Source: JAOPZW01 sp963835295
GTDB taxonomy: Bacteria > Actinomycetota > Thermoleophilia > Solirubrobacterales > Solirubrobacteraceae
Assembly (NCBI GenBank): GCA_963835295.1
Contig: CAWIEX010000014.1
Location: 1,054,001-1,118,000, forward strand
Direction: 5' to 3'
Length of the DNA: 64,000 nt
Shown: piece after piece, positions 1-7,994 of the stretch
Layout: every line of letters begins with the position of its first letter
Numbering within the stretch: position 1 is the first letter of the stretch
The notes under the pieces: generated by a model
The model's database searches: none
The model's input: only the letters and a program-made list of their open reading frames with translations
Told to the model about the DNA's origin: nothing
Translations under genes and position numbers: made by a program

Positions 1-1819
1 CCTCGTGCATGCGCGTGACGAGGAAGACCTCGTAGTCCATCGACAACCCGAAGACGATGGCGAACATGAACACCGGTATGAAGGGCTCGATCGGCCCGGT
101 CGAGTCGACGCCGATCAGCGACCCGAGGTGCCCGTCCTGGAAGACGAACGTGATGACGCCGAGCGCCGCGCCGATGCTCAGCAGGTTCATGACCGCGGCC
201 TTGGCCGGGATCACGAGCGACCGGAAGACGATGGCCAGCAGGAGCAGCGCAAGCCCGACGACGACCAGCACGAACAGCGGCAGCTTGGCCGACAGGACGC
301 TGCCCATGTCGACGGCCGCGGCCGTGGCGCCGCCGATGCTGACGCGCAGCGGTCCGTGACGCGGGACGACGTCGGAGCGCAGCCGCTCGAGCAGGCCCTT
401 CGTCGCCGCGTCCTGCGGCTTGCTGGCGGGGAACAGCGTCATCGTCGCGGTGTCCCCCGCGCGGTTGTAGGTGGGGGCCGCGACGGCGGCCACGCCGGGC
501 TGGGCGCGCAGCTTCGTCGTCAGGCGGTGCAGCTGCGCACGGCCGCCGTCGCCCTTGACTTCGGCGACGACGAGGAACGGGCCGTTGAAGCCGGAGCCGA
601 ACCCCTGCGAGAGCAGGTCGTAGGCCTTGCGCGTGGTCGACGACGTGGTGTTGCTCCCGGCGTCGCTGCTGCCCAGCCGCATGCCGGTGACCGGCAGCGC
701 GACCAGAGCCAACACCACGATCGCCGCCGCCGCGAACGCGCGCGGACGCCGCTCGATCAAGGCGCTGAAGCGCGCCCAGCGTGGCGATTCGTGCGCGCCA
801 TCGGCGACCGCCGGGACCTTGACGCGGCGGCCGAACGCGCCCAGCAGCGCGGGAAGGAGGGTCAGCGAGCCGACCATCGTCAGCAGCACCGCCAGCGCCG
901 CGGCGATCGCCGGGCCGTTGAGGAACGAGATGCCCAGCAGGACCATGCCCAGCAGCGCGACCACGACGGTCGAGCCCGCGAACAGCACCGAGCGGCCCGC
1001 GGTGTCCATGGCGGTCACGGTCGCGGCGCGCAGGTCGGCGCCCGCGGCGCGCTCGCTGCGGAAGCGACTGATGATCAGCAGCGCATAGTCGATGCCGACG
1101 CCGAGGGCGATCATCACCGCCAGCGTCGGCGCGAAGTCGGCGATGTCGAAGACGGCCGAGGCGGCGAACACGAGCGCCATCGCCAGCGCGATGGCGGCGA
1201 AGGCCACGATCAGCGGCATCGTCATCGCCGCGAGCGATCCGAGCACGAGCAGGAGCACGACGACCGCGACCGCGACGCCGATGAGCTCGCCGGCGCCCTG
1301 CGGCGCCTGCTCGGCGACCTGGATGGCCTGGCCGCCGAGCTCGACCTCGAGGCCGCGGGTCGCCCCGGCGCGGGCGGTGTCGACCACGCGCTGGACGTCA
1401 GCCTTGTCGAGCTCGTTGGCCTGGCGATCGAAGAGCACGGTCGCGAACGCCACGTGGCCGTCGCGGGACACGGCGCCCGGCCCGGCGTATGGGCTCTGCA
1501 CCGCGGCCACGTGCGCCAGGCGCTGGACGCGCTGCACGACGCCGTTGACCTGCGCGTGGCGCTGAGCATCGGTGAGGCGCCCGTCGCGGACGGCGAAGAC
1601 CATCTGGCTGGAGTCCCCGGACTGCTGCGGGAAGCGCTCCTTCAGGAGATCGAGGGCGCGCTGGGACTCGGTCCCCGGCAGCGTGAAGTTGTTGACGAAC
1701 CCGCCGCCGGCTCCAGCGGCAAGGGTGGACGCCGCGACGATGGCGGCGATCCAGGCGGCCATAACGGTGCGGCGGCGGTCATAGGCGAAGGCGGCAAGGC
1801 GGCGCATGCCGATGACCAT
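1..1819 (-). CDS. MMPL/RND-family membrane exporter (3' end outside window)
   Basis: Inner-membrane transporter of the MMPL branch of the RND superfamily, expected to export lipids or hydrophobic compounds using the proton gradient. The minus strand reads open from ATG at 1819 to the window edge. The product begins MVIGMRRLAAFAYDRRR, has one N-terminal membrane helix, a periplasmic porter domain, then a helix bundle with GVGIDYALLIISRFR and, near the edge, GLSMDYEVFLVTRMHE. Those two Asp-Tyr pairs are the family's proton-relay residues. About 606 residues are present and the C-terminus is cut off. It is divergent from a TetR gene 71 bases away, the usual arrangement for a locally repressed exporter. 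An internal ATG at 1807 is an alternative start. The substrate cannot be told from sequence. Confidence 0.9.
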   Translation of the reverse strand, partial: MVIGMRRLAAFAYDRRRTVMAAWIAAIVAASTLAAGAGGGFVNNFTLPGTESQRALDLLKERFPQQSGDSSQMVFAVRDGRLTDAQRHAQVNGVVQRVQRLAHVAAVQSPYAGPGAVSRDGHVAFATVLFDRQANELDKADVQRVVDTARAGATRGLEVELGGQAIQVAEQAPQGAGELIGVAVAVVVLLLVLGSLAAMTMPLIVAFAAIALAMALVFAASAVFDIADFAPTLAVMIALGVGIDYALLIISRFRSERAAGADLRAATVTAMDTAGRSVLFAGSTVVVALLGMVLLGISFLNGPAIAAALAVLLTMVGSLTLLPALLGAFGRRVKVPAVADGAHESPRWARFSALIERRPRAFAAAAIVVLALVALPVTGMRLGSSDAGSNTTSSTTRKAYDLLSQGFGSGFNGPFLVVAEVKGDGGRAQLHRLTTKLRAQPGVAAVAAPTYNRAGDTATMTLFPASKPQDAATKGLLERLRSDVVPRHGPLRVSIGGATAAAVDMGSVLSAKLPLFVLVVVGLALLLLAIVFRSLVIPAKAAVMNLLSIGAALGVITFVFQDGHLGSLIGVDSTGPIEPFIPVFMFAIVFGLSMDYEVFLVTRMHE

Positions 1820-1838
1820 GTCACACTCAGCGCATAAT

Positions 1839-1851
1839 TGCAACCATTGCA
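1839..1851. promoter_or_regulatory. Candidate TetR operator between exporter and regulator genes
   Basis: Perfect inverted repeat TGCAA-CCA-TTGCA in the short gap between the divergent MMPL and TetR starts. A looser copy of the same pattern follows at about 1865-1878. The position fits autoregulation plus exporter repression by the TetR protein; that role is inferred. Confidence 0.35.
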
Positions 1852-1890
1852 GATTTGCCGTGTATGCAACAGATGCTACGATCCGTACCA

Positions 1891-2505
1891 ATGGGTCTCA
1901 GGGAGCGCAAGAAGGAGCAGACGCGCCGAGCGATCGAGGATGCCGCCTTCCGGCTGTTCGCCGAACGCGGGTTCCAGGCAACGACCGTGGCCGACATCGC
2001 CGAGGCCGCCGACGTGGCGCCGCGCACGTTCTTCTCCTACTTCCCGTCCAAGGAGGACGTGCTGTTCGCCGACTTCGACGAGACCTCTGAGGCCCTCGCC
2101 ACCAGGCTGCGCGACCGGCCGCCGGGCGAGTCGACGTTCGACGCGCTGCGTGCCTGGATCACCGGCCTGCTGCCCGACCTCGAGGCCGACGAGAACCGCG
2201 AGGCCCTGCGCCACCGCCTATGTTCGGAATACGAGTCGATCGCCGCGCACGAGCGCCATCTCATGGCCCGCTTCGAGGCGATCATCGCGGAGTCCGTCGC
2301 CACCGATCTCGGCGACGCGCCGAGCGACCTGCGGCCGCGGATGATCGCCGCCGCGGCGATCGCCGCCCTGATGGCGATGCGCCCCGACGACCCCGGCGCC
2401 GAGGAGCTGCCCGCCGGCGAGAAGCTCCAGCGACTCGACGAGGCGCTCGAGTTCCTGCGCGGGGGTGTCGCCGTGCTGCAGCGCGGTCCCGTGCCACAGC
2501 GCTGA
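1891..2505 (+). CDS. TetR-family transcriptional regulator
   Basis: DNA-binding repressor, 204 residues, a normal TetR length. The N-terminal helix-turn-helix is clear: RRAIEDAAFRLFAERGF, then TTVADIAEAADVAPRTFFSYFPSKEDVL at about residues 10-55. The remainder is an all-helical ligand-binding domain of the acyl-CoA/MftR-like type (TetR_C with LRAWITGLL). ATG at 1891 was chosen because the HTH begins right after it; 1855 would add 12 unsupported residues. A -10-like TACGAT ends 8 bases before the ATG and there is no Shine-Dalgarno, so the mRNA may be leaderless. It is divergent from the MMPL exporter, which it probably controls. Its stop codon forms one arm of a hairpin shared with the convergent PI-PLC gene. 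Confidence 0.9.
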   Translation: MGLRERKKEQTRRAIEDAAFRLFAERGFQATTVADIAEAADVAPRTFFSYFPSKEDVLFADFDETSEALATRLRDRPPGESTFDALRAWITGLLPDLEADENREALRHRLCSEYESIAAHERHLMARFEAIIAESVATDLGDAPSDLRPRMIAAAAIAALMAMRPDDPGAEELPAGEKLQRLDEALEFLRGGVAVLQRGPVPQR

Positions 2506-2514
2506 GCGTCAGCG
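2500..2514. terminator. Hairpin at convergent stops
   Basis: CGCTGA-GCG-TCAGCG, a 6-bp stem with a 3-base loop that contains the stop codons of both the TetR gene and the convergent PI-PLC-like gene. There is no T-run. It could act as a bidirectional I-shaped terminator. Confidence 0.35.
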
Positions 2515-4608
2515 GACGCGGTTGAGCTCGTCGACGACCTGCGCCGCGTCGCCCTGGCGGTAGAAGTCGACTGAGACCAGGTTCGGGAGCATGCCGCGCT
2601 GCTCACGGCAGCGCGCGACGCGAGCCGCCAGGAAGTCGTGGGCGTTGACGCGGCGGGCGATCGTCACGCGGGGCGCGGGCGGGGTGTCGATCCAGTGGTT
2701 GATGAGCAGCAGCGAGCCGGCGGTGCCACCGCGGTTGGGCTCGCAGCTCGTCGGCGCCTCGAGGGCCTCGACGCTCCTGAACAGGAAGGGCGTCTCCTGT
2801 ACGACGCCGGGCTGGTGGTGGATCCACGGCGCGCCGCCGGCGCGGTTCTCGGCGAGCACGATCGCCCGCTCGTCGCGGTCGATGAGCTTGCGCAGGGTCG
2901 GCCACGGGCGTTGCGCGTCGCCGAGGTAGACCTCGTCGACCAGGCCGCTGGCGCGGATCACCTCCGCGGTGTCGGCCGCGCTCGTCTCGTCCTGGATCGA
3001 GAGCACGACGACCTCCTCGGGATGGCGGACGAGGAAGCGATGCACGCCGCGCAGCGCCTCGATGGCCCTGGTCGCGCCGACCTCGCACAGGGTGTGGCAG
3101 AGGAAGATCTCCTGCTTGCCCTGGGGGTTGCGGCCGATGCGCCTGCCGATCCGCTCGGCGGTCGCCACGAAGCGCTCGCCGACCTCGGCCACGAGCTTGG
3201 CGCGGCTCGAGTTCTCGCCCGTGATCCGCGTGGCCACGCCGCGCGGGGTGCTGATGCCGTACTGGGTGTCGATCATGAGCGCGCGGACGCCGTCGTCGAG
3301 CTGCTTGGGGATCCCGGCGTCCTGCGTCGCGAAGAACCACCCCGGCTCGTCGGGGGCCGCCATCGCGTTGTGGGTCGTGAGGAAGGCGACCTGATCGACG
3401 CGCCGATCGCATAGGGCCGCGTGGCCGTTGCAGCGTCCGACCTGCGCGATGGCCGGGCCCTCACCGCCCGCGAGGAGCGCCGTGACCGCGACGGCCGCCG
3501 TGGCCAGGAGCGCCACCGCCCCGATGCGCGCGGCGCGAGGGAGGCCGGGGCCTCGCGGCCGAGGGGCGGCCGGGGCGGCCGGCCCGGCGACGAGCGCGAG
3601 CAGCTCCGCGAGCGCCGCCAGGACGAGCAGCGCCCCCACCGCGACGATCACCGCCCCCAGCACGGCGCGCGGCCACAGCACCATCGCGGCGCCGGCGCCG
3701 ATCGCCGCCCCCGCGCGCAGCACGCGCTCGACCCGGTTGTGCGGCGGCGCGACGAGGGTGGAGCCGACCCCGCGCAGGAGCGCCATGACGGGGATCGGGC
3801 GCACGATCGCGGCGGCCGCGAGGGCGATGACGATCCCGGCGGCGGCGGCGGCCACCGCCCAGGCCGTGACCGGCGCCAGCCACACGCCGAGCACCGCGCG
3901 GACCGCGTCGCGATCGGCCGACCCGACGCTGTCGGCCGCCAGCGCGGGCGCGAGCGCCGCCGCCAGCGCGACGACGACGCCCACCCCGGCGACCGCGAGG
4001 CCGAGCCGCAGCACCGACGCGCGGCGGGAGTCGGTCACCAGCACGGCGCCGAGGGCCAGCAGCAGCCCGGCGGCGAGCGCGATCCACTTCGCCATGCGGG
4101 CGCGATCGGCATGCTCGGCGAGGCGCAGCATAAACCCGTGCACGCCGCCGTGGATGCGCGCAACCCTTGTGACAGCGCGCGTGGGGATCCGATCGGCCAC
4201 TGCGGGGCTCAGCCGCCGGACGACGTCGGCGACCAGCAGGCCGGCGTCGCGGATCTGGACAGTCAGGCCGGTGGCCTGCGCATCGAAGGCCGAGCGATGA
4301 GCCTCGAGCGCCGCGCGGCGCACCAGCGACCGGAACTGCGGCGAGCCCACCACGGCGCGCGCGCCGAGCTCCGCGATCGGTCGCAGGGCCACGAGATCGG
4401 GGCGCACCCCCACCACCACGTCCGTCAGCCGGCGAGCGGCGGCGTCGCGGACGGGGGGAGCATCCAAGGTCGCCGCCGCTCGATCGGCGAAGGCGTCCGA
4501 GGCGAAGACCGTGTGCCCCGCGTAGGCCAGTAGCGCGGCGAGCGCGAGAGCCATCGCGCTGAGGGCGGCGAGGGCCCAGGAGACCGTGGCTGCGCGACGC
4601 CCGCGCAT
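2509..4608 (-). CDS. Membrane protein with C-terminal PI-PLC-like phosphodiesterase domain
   Basis: A 699-residue two-part protein. Residues 1 to about 370 form a membrane region: an N-terminal helix, an extracytoplasmic segment beginning AGHTVFASDAFADRAAATL, then four or more hydrophobic helices. The C-terminal ~310 residues resemble the PI-PLC X-like phosphodiesterase superfamily, with TTHNAM (first catalytic-type His), a following LMIDTQYG (acidic ligand) and EIFLCHTLCEVG (second His). By topology the catalytic part faces outward. The start overlaps the upstream glycosidase stop as TGATG, so the two are translationally coupled. The membrane half resembles the stand-alone protein at 16591-17754. 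Substrate unknown; phosphatidylinositol or another phosphodiester is inferred from the fold. Confidence 0.75.
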   Translation of the reverse strand: MRGRRAATVSWALAALSAMALALAALLAYAGHTVFASDAFADRAAATLDAPPVRDAAARRLTDVVVGVRPDLVALRPIAELGARAVVGSPQFRSLVRRAALEAHRSAFDAQATGLTVQIRDAGLLVADVVRRLSPAVADRIPTRAVTRVARIHGGVHGFMLRLAEHADRARMAKWIALAAGLLLALGAVLVTDSRRASVLRLGLAVAGVGVVVALAAALAPALAADSVGSADRDAVRAVLGVWLAPVTAWAVAAAAAGIVIALAAAAIVRPIPVMALLRGVGSTLVAPPHNRVERVLRAGAAIGAGAAMVLWPRAVLGAVIVAVGALLVLAALAELLALVAGPAAPAAPRPRGPGLPRAARIGAVALLATAAVAVTALLAGGEGPAIAQVGRCNGHAALCDRRVDQVAFLTTHNAMAAPDEPGWFFATQDAGIPKQLDDGVRALMIDTQYGISTPRGVATRITGENSSRAKLVAEVGERFVATAERIGRRIGRNPQGKQEIFLCHTLCEVGATRAIEALRGVHRFLVRHPEEVVVLSIQDETSAADTAEVIRASGLVDEVYLGDAQRPWPTLRKLIDRDERAIVLAENRAGGAPWIHHQPGVVQETPFLFRSVEALEAPTSCEPNRGGTAGSLLLINHWIDTPPAPRVTIARRVNAHDFLAARVARCREQRGMLPNLVSVDFYRQGDAAQVVDELNRVR

Positions 4609-5297
4609 CACCCGGCCGGCTCGAGGGCCAGCGCGGTCACGACCCTGCGGGTCTGGGGGGCGGGCTGGTCCTGGTTGGAGTATGGGCGGTTGAGGAGGTG
4701 GCCGCGATGGACGAGGGTGGTCGATCCGCCGCCGTCGAGGTTGATCGCGCGCTGGGCCCCGAGATCGACCATCACCCCGGCGAGCTCGAGCATCGACAGC
4801 CCGGCGTCGACGTTGGTGCGCCGCCCGTCGCAGGCCACCGCGACCAGCGTGTCGTCGCACAGCCCGAACGCCGCCCGCGGATGGCGGTCCTGGGTGATGT
4901 CCGAGTCGAACTGCTCAGCGGCCGCGCTGAAGCCCTCATGATCGGCCTCGGGATCGAAGGCCACGGCCCCGTCGGCGACCAGCAGCGGCCCGGCCTGCAG
5001 GAGGTCGCCGTCCGGCCGCGCGGGCGCTTCGCCGCGCGCGACGATCCGCACTCCGCCGCCGTCGCTCACCAGGCACGCGCGCCGCGGCGCGTAGGTCTCG
5101 GGCACGGGCTCGTGGCGGACGGCGCGGCCACCAGCCCACACCTCGCCCAGCGGGCGGTAGGGATCGCGCACGAAGAAGCCGCCGACCACCGCCTCTTCGA
5201 CCGCCGCCGACCGGCACGCCACGTCCAGGCGCCGCGGCGCCGGGAAGAACACGACGCGCACGCGCGTGCGCCGCAGCGGATAGCGCACGGCGTACAC
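4608..5297 (-). CDS. Phosphodiester glycosidase (NAGPA/DUF2233-like) family protein
   Basis: A 229-residue protein of the NAGPA domain family, which hydrolyses sugar-1-phosphodiester bonds in characterised members. Family marks include VVGGFFVRDPYRPLGE near residue 40, LLQAGPLLVADG, the FDSDIT segment and the hallmark NLDGGGSTTLVHRG near the C-terminus. GTG at 5297 was chosen for its upstream GGGGAG at Shine-Dalgarno distance. The frame stays open for another 25 codons to a TGA at 5373-5375, and those codons (IEYLLWRQPLADGETT) look protein-like, but the only possible start there is CTG. The N-terminus is therefore uncertain. It is coupled to the downstream PI-PLC-like gene, suggesting joint action on extracellular phosphodiesters. 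Confidence 0.7.
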   Translation of the reverse strand: MYAVRYPLRRTRVRVVFFPAPRRLDVACRSAAVEEAVVGGFFVRDPYRPLGEVWAGGRAVRHEPVPETYAPRRACLVSDGGGVRIVARGEAPARPDGDLLQAGPLLVADGAVAFDPEADHEGFSAAAEQFDSDITQDRHPRAAFGLCDDTLVAVACDGRRTNVDAGLSMLELAGVMVDLGAQRAINLDGGGSTTLVHRGHLLNRPYSNQDQPAPQTRRVVTALALEPAG

Positions 5298-5372
5298 CGT
5301 CGTCGTCTCCCCGTCCGCGAGGGGCTGACGCCACAGCAGATACTCGATCGTGGCCTCGGCGATCAGTTGGCC

Positions 5373-5389
5373 TCACTCGTACGGGGTGA
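5373..5389 (-). promoter_or_regulatory. Weak copy of the TCACCC-N5-GGGTGA operator
   Basis: TCACTC-gtacg-GGGTGA, one mismatch from the recurring operator, 75 bases upstream of the glycosidase start. The best hexamer at the expected spacing is GATCGA, which lacks the conserved final T, so this is the least certain site in the set. Confidence 0.35.
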
Positions 5390-5448
5390 CCGTCTACGCG
5401 CCGAACGTATCGCACGCGTCGCGCGCGCAGCGCGTCCTCGAGGCGCGA

Positions 5449-7011
5449 TCAGGGGTGATCGCGCCGGGCCGCCGGGATCACCGCGGCGATGCGCGTCCCG
5501 TGGCCGGCGGGGCTGTCGACCTCGAAGCTGCCGCCGAGCGACTCGACGCGATCGCGCAGGCCCTCCAGACCGGAGCCGACGGTCTCGCGCGCGCCCCCGA
5601 CTCCGTCGTCGACGATCTCGATGCGCATGACCGGCGGCGCCGATGTCGCCCGCACGGTGATGAGCGAGGCCTGGGCGTAGCGCTGGGCGTTGGTCGCAGC
5701 TTCGGCGAGGACGTAGTACGCCGTGGCCTCGGCGGTGTCGTCGAGCCGCGCGGAGGGCAGCGCGAGGAGCGCGAACGGGACCGAGGACCGGTCGGCGACG
5801 CTCCTGATCGCGGCCGCGAGGCCGAGGTTGAGCGCGACGGGATGGATGCCATGCGCGATCTGGCGCAGCTCGTCGATGGCGAGCGTAACCTCGGCGCCCG
5901 CTTCTTCGAGCAGCGGCACGCCCCGCTCGGGTGAGCGCCGGGCATCTTCGGCGGCCAGGCCCAGGCGGACAGCGAGCGCAGTCAGGCGCTGCTGAGCGCC
6001 GTCGTGGAGGTTGCGCCCCAGCCGCCGTCGCTCGGTCTCAGTGGCCTCGACCAGTCGCGCGCGAGACGCCGCCAGCCGCCCGGCGAACGCCTCGCGCTCG
6101 GTGACCAGCGCGACCAGGAACAGCGTGGACAGCGCCGCCACCGCGAGGTAGAGCTGGGTGGCGAGGACGCTGTGGGTGATCGAGCGAAAGCCGAACGGGC
6201 CCTCGTTGTGGGTGGTGTTCCACACCGCGGAGCCCACCGCGATGGTGATGGCTAGGGTCGCCCCGCGCTCGCCGAAGCGCAGAGCCGCCCACGTCAACGC
6301 GGGAAAGACCAGGTACGCCACGGGCTCGTTGCTGCGGAACGCGACCTCGCTCGCACAGGCGACCGTGATGACCATCAGCGCACCCTCGATCGCCCGTCCC
6401 GGCGACCAGCGCCACAGCAGCGGGCGACACCAGGCCAGTGCGACCGGAACCACGACCAGTGCGCCGGCGAAATCGCCCAGCCACCAGGTGCGCCAGACGT
6501 CGGGCACCGCCCCAGTGCCGATCACCGAGCCCAGCCGCAGCGAGAGCGAGCCGACCGACGCGCTGACCGTCGCGCCGGCAGCGATGGCCAGGACCATCCG
6601 CGCCAGGCTCCCGACGCTGGCCAGCGGTGCGCCGCGCGGGATCAGCTGGCGCATCAGGAGCGTCGCGACCAGCACCTCGAGAAGGTTGCCGAACGTCTGG
6701 CCCGCCGCGGAGCCGATGGGCAGGGCGGAGTAGTCGTTGACCAGCAGGTCGCCGACCAGCACGCCCGGCCACAGGCCGACGCTGCCGACGTACAGGAACG
6801 AGATGGCGACCCCGACGGGCAGCCAGACGATGGCGGCAACCGGGCCGGCGAACTCGAGCGCGAAGCCGACCTGTGCGGCGACGTAGTACGTGATCGCCAG
6901 GGCCCCGACCTGAGCCAGGTATCGACCGCGCCAGACGACCCACCGGCGCACGGCGTCCGTGCGGGACACGCCGAGGAGCGCTGGGAATGCTGCGGGCTTC
7001 ACGCCGCCCAT
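5449..7011 (-). CDS. MASE1-domain sensor histidine kinase (NarX/DesK type)
   Basis: Membrane sensor kinase of about 520 residues. The N-terminal ~300 residues are a MASE1 domain of roughly eight helices (YYVAAQVGFALEF, WLPVGVAISFLYVG, FPALTWAALRFGERG). A HisKA_3 dimerisation domain follows with the phospho-accepting His in GRNLHDGAQQRL, then HATPase_c with N-box EAATNAQRYA, D-box DDGVGG and a GHGTRIAAVIP end. ATG at 7011 was chosen; a TTG at 7020 would add three residues. It is divergent from the NarL regulator at 7104, its likely partner. MASE1 ligands are unknown. It is paralogous to the kinase at 56967-58577. Confidence 0.9.
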   Translation of the reverse strand: MGGVKPAAFPALLGVSRTDAVRRWVVWRGRYLAQVGALAITYYVAAQVGFALEFAGPVAAIVWLPVGVAISFLYVGSVGLWPGVLVGDLLVNDYSALPIGSAAGQTFGNLLEVLVATLLMRQLIPRGAPLASVGSLARMVLAIAAGATVSASVGSLSLRLGSVIGTGAVPDVWRTWWLGDFAGALVVVPVALAWCRPLLWRWSPGRAIEGALMVITVACASEVAFRSNEPVAYLVFPALTWAALRFGERGATLAITIAVGSAVWNTTHNEGPFGFRSITHSVLATQLYLAVAALSTLFLVALVTEREAFAGRLAASRARLVEATETERRRLGRNLHDGAQQRLTALAVRLGLAAEDARRSPERGVPLLEEAGAEVTLAIDELRQIAHGIHPVALNLGLAAAIRSVADRSSVPFALLALPSARLDDTAEATAYYVLAEAATNAQRYAQASLITVRATSAPPVMRIEIVDDGVGGARETVGSGLEGLRDRVESLGGSFEVDSPAGHGTRIAAVIPAARRDHP

Positions 7012-7103
7012 TTCTCGCAAAGCATGCGCTCTTTACGGCTCGCGCGCCACCGCGGACCAAGACTCGCAGCGTTGCGGCCGAAGGCGCTCGATACCTTTGA
7101 GCA

Positions 7104-7796
7104 ATGGCGGTGCCCGTCCAGAGCCCGGCCGGACCCATCCGCGTGGCCTACGCGGACGACTCGTTTCTCATGCGCCAAGCCTTGGAGGCCGTCCTGGAGC
7201 GGCTGGACGGGATCGAGGTCGTGGCCGGCTTTCCCGACGGCGACACGCTGCTGGCCGCCGTCGACGAGCAACAGGCCGATGTCGTCGTGACCGACATGCG
7301 AATGCCGCCTTCCGGAGACCGGGAGGGCATTCGTATCGCCCATCGGCTGCGTCAGCGTCATCCGCGCATCGGGGTCGTGGTCCTCACGCAGTATGCGGAG
7401 CCGCGCTACGGGCTCGAGCTGCTCGAGGCGGGATCGGAGGGGCGCGGCTACCTGCTCAAGGAGCGCGTCAACGATCCGCGCGAGCTGCACGCCACGATCG
7501 AGGCGGTTGCCCACGGCGGCTCGGTGTTCGATCCGGCCATGGTCCGGCTGCTCGTCGGGGGCCCATCCGTCGGCGCCAGCTCCCTCGACGACCTGACGCC
7601 GCGCGAGCGCGAGGTGCTGGGGGAGATGGCGCAGGGCAAGAGCAATGCGGCGATCGCCGACCACCTCGTTCTGACCAAGAAGGCGATCGAGAAACACGTC
7701 GGCTCGATCTTCTCCAAGCTCGGCCTGCCCGAGGAGCGGGTTGTGAGCCGGCGTGTGGCGGCGGTGCTGCTGTACCTCGCCGCCGAGCGCGGATAG
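7104..7796 (+). CDS. NarL/LuxR-type response regulator
   Basis: A 230-residue two-domain regulator. The receiver carries the acidic pair ADD (residues 17-19), phospho-acceptor Asp64 in VTDMRMPP and the conserved Lys in YLLKERV. The C-terminal LuxR HTH is LTPREREVLGEMAQGKSNAAIADHL followed by TKKAIEKHVGSIFSKLGL. The VLTKKAIEKH form is shared with the regulators at 58727 and 59479, marking one subfamily. ATG at 7104 sits 6 bases after a -10-like TACCTT with no Shine-Dalgarno, so the transcript may be leaderless. It pairs with the divergent MASE1 kinase. A strong GC hairpin follows the stop. Confidence 0.92.
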   Translation: MAVPVQSPAGPIRVAYADDSFLMRQALEAVLERLDGIEVVAGFPDGDTLLAAVDEQQADVVVTDMRMPPSGDREGIRIAHRLRQRHPRIGVVVLTQYAEPRYGLELLEAGSEGRGYLLKERVNDPRELHATIEAVAHGGSVFDPAMVRLLVGGPSVGASSLDDLTPREREVLGEMAQGKSNAAIADHLVLTKKAIEKHVGSIFSKLGLPEERVVSRRVAAVLLYLAAERG

Positions 7797-7805
7797 CCCG
7801 GGACA

Positions 7806-7821
7806 GGGGGGCGTGCCCCCC
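7806..7821 (+). terminator. GC hairpin after response regulator
   Basis: GGGGGG-CGTG-CCCCCC, a perfect 6-bp stem and 4-base loop starting 10 bases past the regulator's stop. There is no T-run, as is common in GC-rich actinomycetes. The rest of the 198-base gap to the next gene shows nothing further that I can name. Confidence 0.6.
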
Positions 7822-7994
7822 GCGCCATCGGCCTGCACGCTCCATTGTGAGGGCTCTCGGGCGCTGCGACGCTGCGTGCATGCGTGCGGCCCCCGACGTG
7901 CCGTTGGTGTGCGTGCTCGCGGCAGTCGTCATGGCCAGGACGCGATGCGCTCGCGTCGGCTCGGGCGGTTTCGGCCCGTCCGCGGAGCGCAGTC

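Noticed and set aside
5..1837. 610-codon open frame on the plus strand
   Set aside because: It is antisense to the MMPL exporter, is Arg/Asp/His-rich and low in complexity, and mirrors the GC-biased codon positions of the real gene.
7884..7994. N-terminal extension of LAL regulator A
   Set aside because: Cys/Arg/Trp-rich, unlike the family. GTG 7995 has GGAG seven bases upstream.
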